64,000 nt of DNA from Pelotomaculum schinkii (GCF_004369205.1 NZ_QFGA01000001.1:1798001-1862000), one strand, 5' to 3'; positions 1 through 8,203 are shown, counted from the stretch's first letter. The notes: generated by a model not told the origin, from the sequence alone. Numbers and translations: made by a program.

Positions 1-46
1 TAGCCTTGTTTCCGTTGTCATAAGCCACCAGAATTTTTTTAATCAC
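1..46 (-). CDS. Universal stress protein (UspA family), N-terminal 15 codons only
   Basis: The minus strand reads GTG at 46-44 and continues MIKKILVAYDNGNKA to the window edge. This is the classic first beta strand and ATP-binding aspartate of the UspA fold. A strong Shine-Dalgarno AAGGAGGAG lies about 9 nt upstream (near 57-65). The rest of the gene is outside the window. UspA proteins are cytoplasmic nucleotide-binding stress proteins. The identification rests on 15 residues plus the ribosome binding site, so it is good but not certain. Confidence 0.6.
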   Translation of the reverse strand, partial: MIKKILVAYDNGNKA

Positions 47-299
47 AATTTCCCAACTCCTCCTTGTTATAGCCATAAAAGCCTTACTTCACTAGTCAGG
101 TATTTATTCCTCCAAAATTGCGACATTTTTCTTGACCATCATCAGGTTCCTGTGTTAAGGTTTAAAATGTGAATTGTATAGCCCTTAACTGTGTTGGACG
201 GACATCATGTTCGTTTTCAAGGAACCGGAAGGCTTCTGGGGTGGGGAGTCGGAATTTTTCGACTTTGCCATCCCTTTTTTATTTCTATTTTTTTTAATA

Positions 300-403
300 A
301 TATACCAAAACCATGACGCTGACAAGGCGCCGGCAGGGAATGAACCCTTTGTCGTACCCACCTTTTAAAGACAGCCCGAAAACGTTGTTTTCGGGGCGGT
401 TTT
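300..403 (+). promoter_or_regulatory. Structured leader with terminator-like hairpin before the NhaD/ArsB transporter
   Basis: The 130 nt before the transporter start are GC-rich and hairpin-prone in contrast to the AT-rich DNA further upstream. GACAAGG (320-326) can pair with CCTTTGTC (346-353), and GCCCGAAAAC/GTTTTCGGGGC (374-397) forms a stem ending in a short T run (400-403). An upstream fold followed by an intrinsic-terminator-like hairpin and then a transporter gene is the layout of an ion-responsive riboswitch. I do not recognise the class. Confidence 0.35.
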
Positions 404-440
404 AAATATATCTGCCAAATTTTTATAAGAGGTGAGCACA

Positions 441-1838
441 ATGACAGGGCAGTACCAGGTAATAGTAGCCATAGCAGTGTTTCTAATAACTTACGCGATC
501 ATCGTTTCCGAAAAAATTCACCGGACGGTGGCAGCCCTGGCGGGGGCGGCAGTGGTGGTATTAACGGGGATAATCTTCTCGGAGAAAGCGCTGCATGCCA
601 TTGACTTCAACACCATCGGCCTGTTGGTAGGCATGATGATTATTGTCGGCGTCACCAGGAAAACCGGTGTTTTTGAATACCTGGCAATCAAAGCGGCCAA
701 AGCGTCCGGGGGCGAACCGCTTAAGATTATTGCCGCTCTCTCCCTGGTCACAGCAGTCCTGTCGGCGCTGTTGGACAACGTGACAACCGTGCTCTTAATA
801 GTGCCGGTCACCTTCGCCATCGCCAAGCAGCTCAAGATCAACCCGCTGCCGTTCCTGTTCGCCGAAATTATCTCGTCCAACGTCGGCGGGACCGCGACAC
901 TGATCGGGGATCCGCCCAACATTATGATCGGGAGCGCCACCGGGCTCGGCTTCATGGACTTTGCTTTGACCCTGACCCCGGTCGTTGTGGTAATATACGT
1001 GATAACGATTTTCTGGCTCCGGCTCCTCTACCGCGGCCAACTTGCCGCGCGTGAAGAGATGCGGACAAGCATCATGCAGTTGGACAAAAACGAGCAGATC
1101 AAGGACGTCGCGCTCCTTAAAAAGAGCCTTTTGGTCCTGGGGCTGACCATTTTGGGCTTTGTCCTGCACCAGTATGTCCACCTTGAATCGTCGGTAATCG
1201 CCCTGTCGGGCGCCAGCCTCCTCCTGCTGATTACCGGCGAGGACGTTGAACACGCCCTGCAGGTTGTGGAATGGCCGGTAATCTTCTTTTTTATGGGTCT
1301 ATTTGTGGTGGTCGGCGCGCTGGAAGAAGTGGGCGTCATCGAAATGGTGGCCCGGTGGGCGCTGGAGGCGACCGGGGGCGACATGCTGCCGACCGGCATG
1401 TTGATCCTCTGGCTGTCGGCTATTGCCTCGGCCTTTGTCGATAATATCCCCTTCGTCGCCACCATGATCCCGCTCATCCAGGATATGGGCCGCCTCGGAG
1501 GCATTGCGGACCTGAACCTGCTCTGGTGGTCACTGTCGCTGGGCGCCTGCCTGGGCGGCAACGGGACCATCATCGGCGCCTCCGCCAACGTGGTGGTCGT
1601 AGGCATGGCGGAAAAGAGAGGCGTTCGCATCAGCTTTATAGATTTTCTAAAAACAGCCTTCCCCTTGATGCTGATGTCCATCGTGATCTCCACCGGCTAC
1701 CTGCTGTTCTGGCACCTGTACGGACACCTGCCGGCGGCATTGGCAACGCTGGGCATCGGCATTGTTCTGGCCGTGATATCGAAGCCCCTGACCACGATGC
1801 TGCTCGGGAAAGCGCCAAAAGAGGAAGTACAGTCTTAA
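441..1838 (+). CDS. ArsB/NhaD-type ion transporter (citrate transporter-like superfamily)
   Basis: A polytopic membrane protein of about 465 residues with the two-fold repeat of the IT superfamily. The repeats carry the paired LDNVTTVLL and VDNIPFVATM motifs and the two loop motifs NVGGTATLIGDPPNIM and GGNGTIIGASANVV. These define the ArsB/NhaD/YbiR group, which exports cations (Na+/H+ antiport) or arsenite; the sequence does not settle the substrate. The ATG at 441 is preceded by AAGAGGTGAG, so a GTG at 432 inside that Shine-Dalgarno is rejected. A strong terminator follows at 1893. There is no arsenic regulator nearby, and a structured leader precedes the gene, which fits ion homeostasis better than arsenic resistance. 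Confidence 0.85.
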   Translation: MTGQYQVIVAIAVFLITYAIIVSEKIHRTVAALAGAAVVVLTGIIFSEKALHAIDFNTIGLLVGMMIIVGVTRKTGVFEYLAIKAAKASGGEPLKIIAALSLVTAVLSALLDNVTTVLLIVPVTFAIAKQLKINPLPFLFAEIISSNVGGTATLIGDPPNIMIGSATGLGFMDFALTLTPVVVVIYVITIFWLRLLYRGQLAAREEMRTSIMQLDKNEQIKDVALLKKSLLVLGLTILGFVLHQYVHLESSVIALSGASLLLLITGEDVEHALQVVEWPVIFFFMGLFVVVGALEEVGVIEMVARWALEATGGDMLPTGMLILWLSAIASAFVDNIPFVATMIPLIQDMGRLGGIADLNLLWWSLSLGACLGGNGTIIGASANVVVVGMAEKRGVRISFIDFLKTAFPLMLMSIVISTGYLLFWHLYGHLPAALATLGIGIVLAVISKPLTTMLLGKAPKEEVQS

Positions 1839-1892
1839 ACAGCCATGGGGACGGTTCCCGAAGGGGCCAAACCGGAAGTTTTGCAAAAAAAG

Positions 1893-1927
1893 CACACCCG
1901 GCGGGTATCAGCTGCCGGGTGTGTTTT
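1893..1927 (+). terminator. Rho-independent terminator of the ArsB/NhaD transporter gene
   Basis: CACACCCGGC (1893-1902) pairs with GCCGGGTGTG (1914-1923), giving a 10-bp stem followed by TTTT, 55 nt after the transporter stop codon. Confidence 0.85.
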
Positions 1928-2092
1928 AAGCCGCCCGTTCCTGATGGAACTAAACCTATGCGGGTACAATTTCCACGCACTTATACTGCGAAGCAGTTCT
2001 ACAAGCCGCTATCACGGCGCCACGTATCATGGGAAATGTATTCCTAGCAGCCCGCCGCTATGATCGTATCAGTAGAGAATGAGCTTAAGCAG

Positions 2093-2131
2093 TGTAGGTG
2101 CGATTTCAATCGCACACGGCGCGTCAGCGCC
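2093..2131. repeat. GTGCGA-type palindromic repeat
   Basis: Carries GTAGGTGCGATTTCAATCGC followed by ACACGGCGC and a second short palindrome, CGGCGCGTCAGCGCCG. It is one of a family found near 4490, 11262, 15090-15300, 22415, 30416-30512 and 55208. The gap 1928-2234 holds no convincing gene. Confidence 0.7.
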
Positions 2132-2234
2132 GGATTTGCAGGATAACGCTCTTATTTGAACAGAGCAGTTTTAGGGAGCCTATACTAATCTTCGCATACA
2201 AGCATTCCTCCGGGGTCATGTACGAATGAACCGG

Positions 2235-3638
2235 CTATGCCAGAGGCAGGCGGACGGTAAAGGTACTGCCCTCTCCCAGCCTGCTTTCCACATTGATAGC
2301 TCCTCCGTGCTGGGCAACAATCCACCTGGCGATGGCCAGGCCGAGACCTGTGCCGGAGCTCTGTCTGCACTTGTCCGCGCGGTAAAAGCGGTCGAAAATC
2401 TTCGGCAGGTCCTCTTCGGCAATACCGCTCCCGCTGTCGCACACTGCCACCTCGGCCCAGCCGTCCTGCTGTCTGCCCTCTATCCTAACGACGCCACCGG
2501 GTCCGGTGTACAGGAAAGCATTATCCAACAGGATCAGGAACAGCTGTTTCAGATAGTCGGTGTTGCCGTTTACCAGGGTACCCTGCAGGGCGGCCGCACC
2601 GTCCGCTGCAAACTCCACGTCCCCTGCCAGGATACCTGCCTGCCGGGAGATTTCCTCAAGCAGCGCCCCCAGGTCCACCGGGCCCATAGCCGGTGTAAAA
2701 CCGGCGTCGGCCCTGGCCAGGGCCAACAGGTCCGCAACCAGCCTGGACATCCTCTCCGCCTCGCCCGCTATGTCGCCCAGGGCTTCGGCGCGGGTCTCGG
2801 GATCGGTGTCCCCCATTTTTTTCAACAGTTCAACGTTGCCCCGGATGGTGGTCAGCGGGGTACGCAGTTCGTGGGAGGCGTCCGATACGAAGCGCCGCTG
2901 GACCGCCCCGGCTTCCTCCAGTTCCCGGTAGGCCCGGTGCAGCCGCTCCAGCATACGGTTGAACGTTTCGGCCAGGCGGCCCACCTCGTCACGCGGGCCG
3001 ATGTAGCTGATCCGCCTGGTCAAGTCCCGGGCCTGCTGGATGGCCGCCGCCGCCTCAGTGATGCGGTCGATGGGCTTCAAGGCCTGACCGGCCATAAACC
3101 AGCTGAGCGTGGCGGTGCACAGCAGGGTTATCCCGCTCCCGAAAAGCAGCAGGAACCTCAGTCTGGTTAAAGCAGAATAGATCGGCCCGAGCGAACGCCC
3201 CACCTGCAGCACCCCGATCACCTGGTTGTCCAGAATCAAGGGCTGGTTATAGATGCGGAGGCTCTGGCTGCCGGACATCACCGTCTCATAAAAGCCGACG
3301 CCCCTGGCTACCTGGCGCAGGGTCTCTTCGCTCAAAGGCATGCTCTGGCCGCCCAGGTTCACGGACTGGCCTGCCACAAGGCCGTGCCGGTCCACTACCT
3401 GGATGTAGGTATTGGGCGTGGCAAAAACGTCGACGTTGGGCAGCACAATCTGGCGCAATGACAGGGTCTCCACAATTTTTGTGTTACGGAGCAGGTCCTC
3501 GGCAATTCTCACCACCGCGCGGTCTGTTTCAGCAGCCAGGTTGCGCTCCAGGAAGAAGTAAACCAGACTGCCGAAAACCAGGAGGATCAGCGCCAGGACC
3601 CCGGTGTATAAAAAGGTCAGCTTCAGGTGCAGGGACAT
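2235..3638 (-). CDS. Membrane sensor histidine kinase (HAMP-HisKA-HATPase)
   Basis: A classical two-component sensor of 467 residues. An N-terminal membrane helix is followed by a roughly 130-residue extracytoplasmic domain, a second membrane helix (FLLLFGSGITLL), a HAMP linker, the HisKA phosphoacceptor box SDASHELRTPLTTIRGN, and an HATPase_c domain with N box (LLDNAFLYT), G1 (CDSGSGIAEEDL), F box and G2 (GTGLGLAIA). It follows the response regulator gene after a few bases and is clearly cotranscribed. The ATG at 3638 has AGGGTGAGG just upstream; a TTG at 3656 would add six residues. Its place beside an htrA gene suggests that it senses envelope protein stress, as CssS does in Bacillus. That role is inference from context. 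Confidence 0.9.
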   Translation of the reverse strand: MSLHLKLTFLYTGVLALILLVFGSLVYFFLERNLAAETDRAVVRIAEDLLRNTKIVETLSLRQIVLPNVDVFATPNTYIQVVDRHGLVAGQSVNLGGQSMPLSEETLRQVARGVGFYETVMSGSQSLRIYNQPLILDNQVIGVLQVGRSLGPIYSALTRLRFLLLFGSGITLLCTATLSWFMAGQALKPIDRITEAAAAIQQARDLTRRISYIGPRDEVGRLAETFNRMLERLHRAYRELEEAGAVQRRFVSDASHELRTPLTTIRGNVELLKKMGDTDPETRAEALGDIAGEAERMSRLVADLLALARADAGFTPAMGPVDLGALLEEISRQAGILAGDVEFAADGAAALQGTLVNGNTDYLKQLFLILLDNAFLYTGPGGVVRIEGRQQDGWAEVAVCDSGSGIAEEDLPKIFDRFYRADKCRQSSGTGLGLAIARWIVAQHGGAINVESRLGEGSTFTVRLPLA

Positions 3639-3660
3639 GGCCCTCACCCTGTCCAAACAG

Positions 3661-4338
3661 CTACTTAAAGACGTAACCGACCCCCCTAACCGTGTGGATC
3701 AGCCTCGGCTCGCCGCCCTCCTCCAGCTTTTGCCTGAGCATGCCGATATACACCTCCAGGACGTTGGATTCACCGCTGAAGTCAAACCCCCACACCCGCT
3801 CCATAATCAAGTCCCTGGTCAGGACCTGGCGAGGGTGCTCCATAAAAAGCGACAGCAGCTCAAATTCCTTGACGGTAAGCTGAATATCCCGCTGCCCGCG
3901 CCTCACCTCGCGCGTGGTATGGTCAAGAGTCAAATTCTCAAAAACCAGGGCCTGAACAGATGCTTCCTCGCGCCCTTTGCGCCGCAACAGGGCCCTGACG
4001 CGGGCCATCAGTTCTTCCAGGGCAAAAGGCTTGACCAGGTAATCGTCGGCGCCCAGGTCCAGCCCTTTTACCCGGTCGGCTACCTCATCCCGCGCGGTCA
4101 GCATCAGGACGGGCAACCCCGGACCTGCGCCGCGCAGCCTGCGGCATACTTCCCAGCCGTCCATGCCGGGCATCAGCACATCTAAAAGGACCAGGTCGGG
4201 CTGCCACGACGCGGCCAGCCTCAAGCCCTCCTCGCCACTCCCCGCCACCTGGACGTCATAGCCTTCAAAAACCAGGGAGCGACGCAGGAACGCGGTAATT
4301 TTTTTATCGTCGTCAATAACCAGCACCTTCGCAGCCAT
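3661..4338 (-). CDS. OmpR/PhoB-family response regulator
   Basis: A 225-residue DNA-binding response regulator. The receiver domain starts KVLVIDDDKKI (acidic pair), has the phosphoacceptor aspartate in LVLLDVLMPGMDG, the conserved Thr in MLTARD and the Lys in DDYLVKPF. The C-terminal winged helix ends RLIHTVRGVGYVFK, typical of OmpR/PhoB. The start is the ATG at 4338 with GGGGGTGG upstream; the open frame extends further upstream only through repeat DNA and is not coding there. The gene lies between htrA (upstream, same strand) and the kinase gene (downstream), so the probable target is envelope stress genes including htrA. Confidence 0.92.
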   Translation of the reverse strand: MAAKVLVIDDDKKITAFLRRSLVFEGYDVQVAGSGEEGLRLAASWQPDLVLLDVLMPGMDGWEVCRRLRGAGPGLPVLMLTARDEVADRVKGLDLGADDYLVKPFALEELMARVRALLRRKGREEASVQALVFENLTLDHTTREVRRGQRDIQLTVKEFELLSLFMEHPRQVLTRDLIMERVWGFDFSGESNVLEVYIGMLRQKLEEGGEPRLIHTVRGVGYVFK

Positions 4339-4485
4339 GATACCACCCCCAAATGAAGCGTCTGGTATTAGGATTCTCCCTGCCGAGAAAAAAAACCTGC
4401 TGTTGGGCAGGCAAAGCGCAGGGCACTGGGCATAGGGAGTAGGGCATAGGGCCGTAGGTATATGCTGTATTTCTATAGGGTCTTT

Positions 4486-4553
4486 GTGCGAATGAATTTG
4501 CACCTGCATTTTTTGGGTAGTTTCACACGCCGCTATCGCGGCGCCGCGTATCA
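4486..4553. repeat. GTGCGAAT repeat with adjoining CGCCGCTATCGCGGCG palindrome
   Basis: TGTGCGAATGAATTTGCACC (4487-4506) is followed by a spacer and CACACGCCGCTATCGCGGCG, then abuts the GGAAGCAGGGGGACGG palindrome. The same two modules recur together near 15190-15300. Together with the palindrome it fills the roughly 300 bp between the response regulator gene and htrA. Confidence 0.6.
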
Positions 4554-4624
4554 GGAAGCAGGGGGACGGTTCTTTTGCTTCCTTTTTTCGAAAAAGGAAG
4601 CAAAAGAACCGTCCCCCTGCTTCC
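4554..4624. repeat. 70-bp GGGGACGGTTC palindrome, copy A
   Basis: Near-perfect inverted repeat: GGAAGCAGGGGGACGGTTCT ... AGAACCGTCCCCCTGCTTCC with roughly 33-bp arms and a small TCGA centre. It ends 19 bp from the htrA stop codon. It lacks a T tract, so it resembles a REP-type element more than an intrinsic terminator. Confidence 0.9.
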
Positions 4625-4643
4625 CCGCTGCTTGCTTCAGCTA

Positions 4644-5792
4644 TCAATTGCTGCTTTTGGCTTCAATGGTAACCACCACGCTCTGGGTTTGCCCGTCCCG
4701 GATAAAGCGGATTTCAACCTGGCTTCCCACCGGTGTCGCGGTGACCTGGTCTGTGAGACTATTGGGGTTGGTTATATCGACGCCATTGTACTGAGTGATT
4801 ACATCACCACGCTGCAGACCCGCCTTGCTGGCCGGACCGCCGCTGACCGTTGAGGCGACAACGGCACCGGTTTGTTCGCCCAGCCCATAATACTGGGCGA
4901 TGTCCTTGGTAACAGACTGCAGGTAGACACCCAGCCAGGGGTGCGTCACCCCTCCCTTGCTGACCAATTCGTCATAGACATCCTTGACGGTGTTGCTTGG
5001 GATGGCAAAGCCGATGCCCTGCGCTTCAGCGTTAATGGCCGTGTTGATACCAATTACTTCGCCGTTGAGGTTAAGCAGGGGACCGCCGCTATTGCCGGGG
5101 TTAATCGACGCGTCAGTCTGCAGGAGGTTCCGGTACTGGCGGTCCTCAACCGTGATGGGGCGCCCTTTGGCGCTGATCACACCCACCGTGACCGTGTGGT
5201 CCAAACCGTAGGGGTTGCCGATAGCGATGGCCCAGTCCCCCACCCTGATACTGTCGGAATCACCCAGCGCTATGGTTGGAAGGTTGCCGTCAGGCTCAAT
5301 TTTCAACACCGCCAGGTCAAGATCGTGGTCGGACCCCACCAGCTTGGCCGGATATGATTTTTCGCGGGTGGATACCGTCACCTCGATGCTGCTAGCCCCG
5401 CTGATAACGTGCTCGTTGGTGAGGATATAGCCGTCCGCGGATATGATGAACCCTGAACCCATACCCTGGCTCTCCTGTGGCTGGGACGGAGTACGGAACT
5501 GGTCGCCGAAGAACTGTCTAAAGAACGGATCGTTGAAGAACGGGTCGGATCGGCTGCTGCTTTGTACGGTAGTGGTATCAACCCGGACTACCGCCGGGCT
5601 GGTGTTTGCCGCTATATCCGGGATGGTATCGGTTCCCGGCGTTCCAGCCGACGCCTGGCCCGCTTTTTCCGGCCAGGTGACCTGCGGGAAACCGTACCAA
5701 CTGCCGGCGAAAAACACCGTCACTACCACCAGGGCGGCTATCAGGAAAGCGCCCAATACCTTCACCCTGGGGTGAGCAAAAAATTCTTTCAT
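4644..5792 (-). CDS. htrA: HtrA/DegP-like serine protease with one PDZ domain
   Basis: A 382-residue membrane-anchored S1C protease. It has a short cytoplasmic N-terminus, one membrane helix (FLIAALVVVTVFFAGSWYGF), then a low-complexity linker and a trypsin-like domain with His in ILTNEHVISG, Asp in HDLDLAVLKI and Ser in NPGNSGGPLLN. A single C-terminal PDZ domain follows (SKAGLQRGDVITQYNG). The family degrades or refolds misfolded proteins on the outer face of the membrane. The ATG at 5792 with GGGAGGG upstream is the start. A two-component pair follows on the same strand, an arrangement like the CssRS-HtrA envelope stress circuit, although about 300 bp of repeat DNA separates htrA from the regulator. 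Confidence 0.93.
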   Translation of the reverse strand: MKEFFAHPRVKVLGAFLIAALVVVTVFFAGSWYGFPQVTWPEKAGQASAGTPGTDTIPDIAANTSPAVVRVDTTTVQSSSRSDPFFNDPFFRQFFGDQFRTPSQPQESQGMGSGFIISADGYILTNEHVISGASSIEVTVSTREKSYPAKLVGSDHDLDLAVLKIEPDGNLPTIALGDSDSIRVGDWAIAIGNPYGLDHTVTVGVISAKGRPITVEDRQYRNLLQTDASINPGNSGGPLLNLNGEVIGINTAINAEAQGIGFAIPSNTVKDVYDELVSKGGVTHPWLGVYLQSVTKDIAQYYGLGEQTGAVVASTVSGGPASKAGLQRGDVITQYNGVDITNPNSLTDQVTATPVGSQVEIRFIRDGQTQSVVVTIEAKSSN

Positions 5793-5906
5793 CAATATCC
5801 CTCCCTGCAAGAGATTTTAGCAGAAATTTTTTTCTACGTCCATATTGCCTCAGGAGGCTGAAAATAAGCTGAAAAGAGTTTTAAAGTTAACTTAAAAATA
5901 AGGGAA

Positions 5907-5977
5907 GGAAGCAGGGGGACGGTTCTTTTGCTTCCTTTTTTGAAAAAAGGAAGCAAAAGAACCGTCCCCCTGCTTCC
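5907..5977. repeat. 70-bp GGGGACGGTTC palindrome, copy B
   Basis: Same arms as copy A with a TTTTTGAAAAAA centre. It lies 14 bp beyond the ytaF stop codon and 115 bp upstream of the htrA start. Confidence 0.9.
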
Positions 5978-5991
5978 CTGTTTCCCCTCAA

Positions 5992-6678
5992 TTAAGCTAA
6001 AAGTTCGTAGACGCCTATGGCAATCAGAGCCAGGCCGGCGATAACGGCGGATCTCTCGCCGATCCACCTGGAGAGACAAGTTTGGCCTAACTTAAGGCCG
6101 GTTACAAAGAACAGGAGGCTGGTCACCAGGGCTAAAAGCGCGGTAAGCCCAGGGTTGAGGCCGATCATACCGCCTCCCAGGCCTCCGGCCAGGTTGTTTA
6201 AAGTCAGCGCAAGGCCCAGGACACAGGCCTCCCTGAAGTCGATGGCGCCGGAACAGTCTTTGTCTACAGCGACCGGCTCCTTCAGGATCCGGATCAGCAA
6301 ACCAAGGGCCTTGATTTCAAAAGTTACCAGCGGGACACATTCACTTTCTCCGGGAAGCAGGGGGACGGTTCTCTCGCTTCCCTCGCCGGAGGAAGCAAGA
6401 GAACCGTCCCCCTGCTTCCCCCTGGACTGGAGGATAATCCAAACCCCCGCTCCGGCCATCACGCCTGAACTGATATATGACGCCCATACCGGGGGTATTA
6501 GAGTGAAGATACAGGCGCCGGCTTTCATTGCCCCAAAGGTGCCCAGGCCGGTCAAAAACGCAATCAGGAAGTTTGACGACCACGGCAGCCTGATCTTCCG
6601 CAAGCCGTAGACAATTCCGACCGCAAGACTGTCCAGGCTGGTGGACAGCGCCAGCAGCACGATCGACAGTATATGCAA
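5992..6678 (-). CDS. ytaF: Sporulation membrane protein YtaF, carrying an in-frame palindrome insertion
   Basis: A polytopic membrane protein of about 228 residues related to MntP-like exporters. The N-terminal half reads ALSTSLDSLAVGIVYGLRKI and the C-terminal half ALTLNNLAGGLGGGMIGL, matching the two SLDSxxVG / NNxxxG repeats of YtaF. Between the halves, 23 codons (6352-6420) are supplied by a copy of the GGGGACGG palindrome, giving the hydrophilic stretch GKQGDGSLASSGEGSERT and a few more residues. The open frame is preserved. TTG at 6678 is preferred over GTG at 6687 because AGGTGA sits at the right distance. YtaF is a sporulation-associated membrane protein of uncertain transport role. 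The insertion falls in the cytoplasmic central loop, so function may survive. Confidence 0.85.
   Translation of the reverse strand: MHILSIVLLALSTSLDSLAVGIVYGLRKIRLPWSSNFLIAFLTGLGTFGAMKAGACIFTLIPPVWASYISSGVMAGAGVWIILQSRGKQGDGSLASSGEGSERTVPLLPGESECVPLVTFEIKALGLLIRILKEPVAVDKDCSGAIDFREACVLGLALTLNNLAGGLGGGMIGLNPGLTALLALVTSLLFFVTGLKLGQTCLSRWIGERSAVIAGLALIAIGVYELLA
6353..6419. repeat. GGGGACGGTTC palindrome, copy C, inside ytaF
   Basis: Same outer arms as the intergenic copies, but the inner part has diverged (TTCTCTCGCTTCCCTCGCCGGAGG), with compensating changes in both arms (TCTCGCTTCC against GGAAGCAAGA). Including the flanking GGG/CCC it spans 69 bp, an exact 23 codons, so it keeps the host frame. 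Confidence 0.9.
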
Positions 6679-6755
6679 ACAATTCACCTCACCCGGAAGT
6701 TATTCCTGAGAGAGTATTATATGTTTGCAACCGGAAGATGGTGCCTGGCTTTGAC

Positions 6756-6827
6756 GGAAGCAGGGGGACGGTTCTTTTGCTTCCTTTTTTCAAAAAAAGG
6801 AAGCAAAAGAACCGTCCCCCTGCTTCC
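6756..6827. repeat. 70-bp GGGGACGGTTC palindrome, copy D
   Basis: Intact inverted repeat with a TTTTTTCAAAAAAA centre, 12 bp beyond the stop codon of the Nramp-related transporter gene and about 80 bp upstream of ytaF. Confidence 0.9.
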
Positions 6828-6839
6828 TCCCTTGCTTCC

Positions 6840-8087
6840 TTATTGGAAAAGGCCCTGGTAGATGGAGACGCCCACCAGCAGCGCGGTCAGGACAATCATG
6901 ATTACGGTGATAAGCCAGGAGATTGCATTGAAAAACTTTGAATTGACGTGTTCGCCCATCAGGTCCGGATCGTTGATCAGGTCCAGCATGAAGATCAGCA
7001 CGAGCGGCAGCAGTATGCCGTTGATGACCTGCGACCAGAGCATGATCGGGATCAAGGGCACATTGGGAAGCAGGATAACTCCGGCGCCTATGACAACCAG
7101 GAAAGTGTACAGGCCATAGAACACCGGCGCCTCCCCCCAGGTCTTGTCCACCCCGGCCTCAAAGCCCAGGGCCTCGCAGATAAGGTAGGCCGTGGAAAGC
7201 GGCAGGATGGAAGCAGCAAACAGGGAAGCGTTGAAGAGGCCAAAGGCAAACAGCTCGGAGGCCCAGCTGCCGGCCAGGGGCGCCAGGGCGCTGGCCGCGT
7301 CCTGGGCGGTCTCGATGGCGACGCCGTTCTTGTGCAGTGTCGCTGCGCAGGCCACCACGATGAAGGCCGCCACCACGTTGACCATGACCACCCCAACCGC
7401 CACGTCCAGGCGTGAAAGCCGGTACTCCTTCACGGTAATGCCTTTTTCCACCACGGCCGACTGGATATAAAACTGCATCCACGGCGCGATGGTGGTACCG
7501 ACCAGGCCGATCAGCATAGCCATGTAGCCGCTTTCAAACTGAAAGTGGGGAGTAACCATTTCAGCGGCCACAGTGCCCCAGGGCGGTTCCGCCAGCACAC
7601 CGGAAATGATATAGGAAAAATAAAGCAATGACGCCACCAGGAAAATCTTCTCCACCCGCTGGTAGGTCCCCTTGACCACCAACCACCACACGGCCAGCGC
7701 GGAAACCGGCACGGAGATGTATTTGCTCACACCAAATATCTCCACACTGGCAGCCACACCGGCGAACTCGGCCACCGTGTTGCCCAACGCCGACAGGATA
7801 AGGCCCAGCATGGCAAAGAGGATCAGGCGGACACCGTACTTCTCCCGGATCAGGTCGGCCAGTCCTTTGCCTGTAACCGCCCCCATGCGCACGCCCATTT
7901 CCTGGACAACAAAAAGGGCCACCACCATCGGGATAAAAACCCACAGCATCTGGTAGCCAAAGGTAGCGCCGGCCACAGAATAGGTGGTGATACCCCCGGC
8001 GTCATTGTCGACATTGGCGGTAATTATACCGGGCCCCAGGATCGCGAAAAACATTATGATGCTTCTTTTCAAGTTGGTCAGTTTCAT
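6840..8087 (-). CDS. Nramp-related divalent metal transporter, probably Mg2+ (NRMT type)
   Basis: A 415-residue membrane protein with the Nramp fold (about 11 helices). In helix 1 the canonical DPGN motif is DNDAGG (GIITANVDNDAGGITTYSV). In helix 6 the canonical MPH metal site is APW (VGTTIAPWMQFYIQSAVVEK), so the metal-binding methionine that favours Mn/Fe is missing. This substitution marks the Nramp-related Mg2+ transporters first described in Clostridium. The gene lies downstream of a channel-less MgtE_N-CBS gene whose transcript starts with an M-box riboswitch, which independently points to magnesium. ATG at 8087 with AGGTGAATTCG upstream is chosen over GTG at 8096. Confidence 0.88.
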   Translation of the reverse strand: MKLTNLKRSIIMFFAILGPGIITANVDNDAGGITTYSVAGATFGYQMLWVFIPMVVALFVVQEMGVRMGAVTGKGLADLIREKYGVRLILFAMLGLILSALGNTVAEFAGVAASVEIFGVSKYISVPVSALAVWWLVVKGTYQRVEKIFLVASLLYFSYIISGVLAEPPWGTVAAEMVTPHFQFESGYMAMLIGLVGTTIAPWMQFYIQSAVVEKGITVKEYRLSRLDVAVGVVMVNVVAAFIVVACAATLHKNGVAIETAQDAASALAPLAGSWASELFAFGLFNASLFAASILPLSTAYLICEALGFEAGVDKTWGEAPVFYGLYTFLVVIGAGVILLPNVPLIPIMLWSQVINGILLPLVLIFMLDLINDPDLMGEHVNSKFFNAISWLITVIMIVLTALLVGVSIYQGLFQ

Positions 8088-8128
8088 CGAATTCACCTAC
8101 CCTGAAAATAAGGGAACAGCGCACGAAG

Positions 8129-8198
8129 GGAAGCAGGGGGACGGTTCTTTTGCTTCCTTTTTCGAAAAAGGAAGCAAAAGAACCGTCCCCCTGCTTCC
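8129..8198. repeat. 70-bp GGGGACGGTTC palindrome, copy E
   Basis: Intact copy centred on TTCGAA. It lies only 5 bp beyond the stop codon of the MgtE_N-CBS gene, between two genes that are probably cotranscribed. Confidence 0.9.
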
Positions 8199-8203
8199 CT
8201 TCT

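Noticed and set aside
217-441. 74-codon minus-strand frame in the transporter leader
   Set aside because: It overlaps a folded leader, has no ribosome binding site and an odd composition.
518-1693. Long minus-strand frames inside the ArsB/NhaD transporter gene (up to 221 codons)
   Set aside because: They mirror the plus-strand gene, have no ribosome binding site and no protein-like composition; high GC at third positions creates such shadows throughout the window.
2226-3170. 314-codon plus-strand frame opposite the histidine kinase
   Set aside because: Composition is rich in Gln, Arg and Gly with no domain, while the minus strand carries all histidine kinase motifs.
4554-4624. GGGGACGG palindromes as ordinary intrinsic terminators
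   Set aside because: There is no T run after the stem on either strand; one copy lies inside an open gene and one between probably cotranscribed genes.
3661-4647. Extended 328-codon start for the response regulator
   Set aside because: The extra N-terminus is encoded by repeat DNA; ATG at 4338 has an excellent ribosome binding site and the receiver domain begins there.
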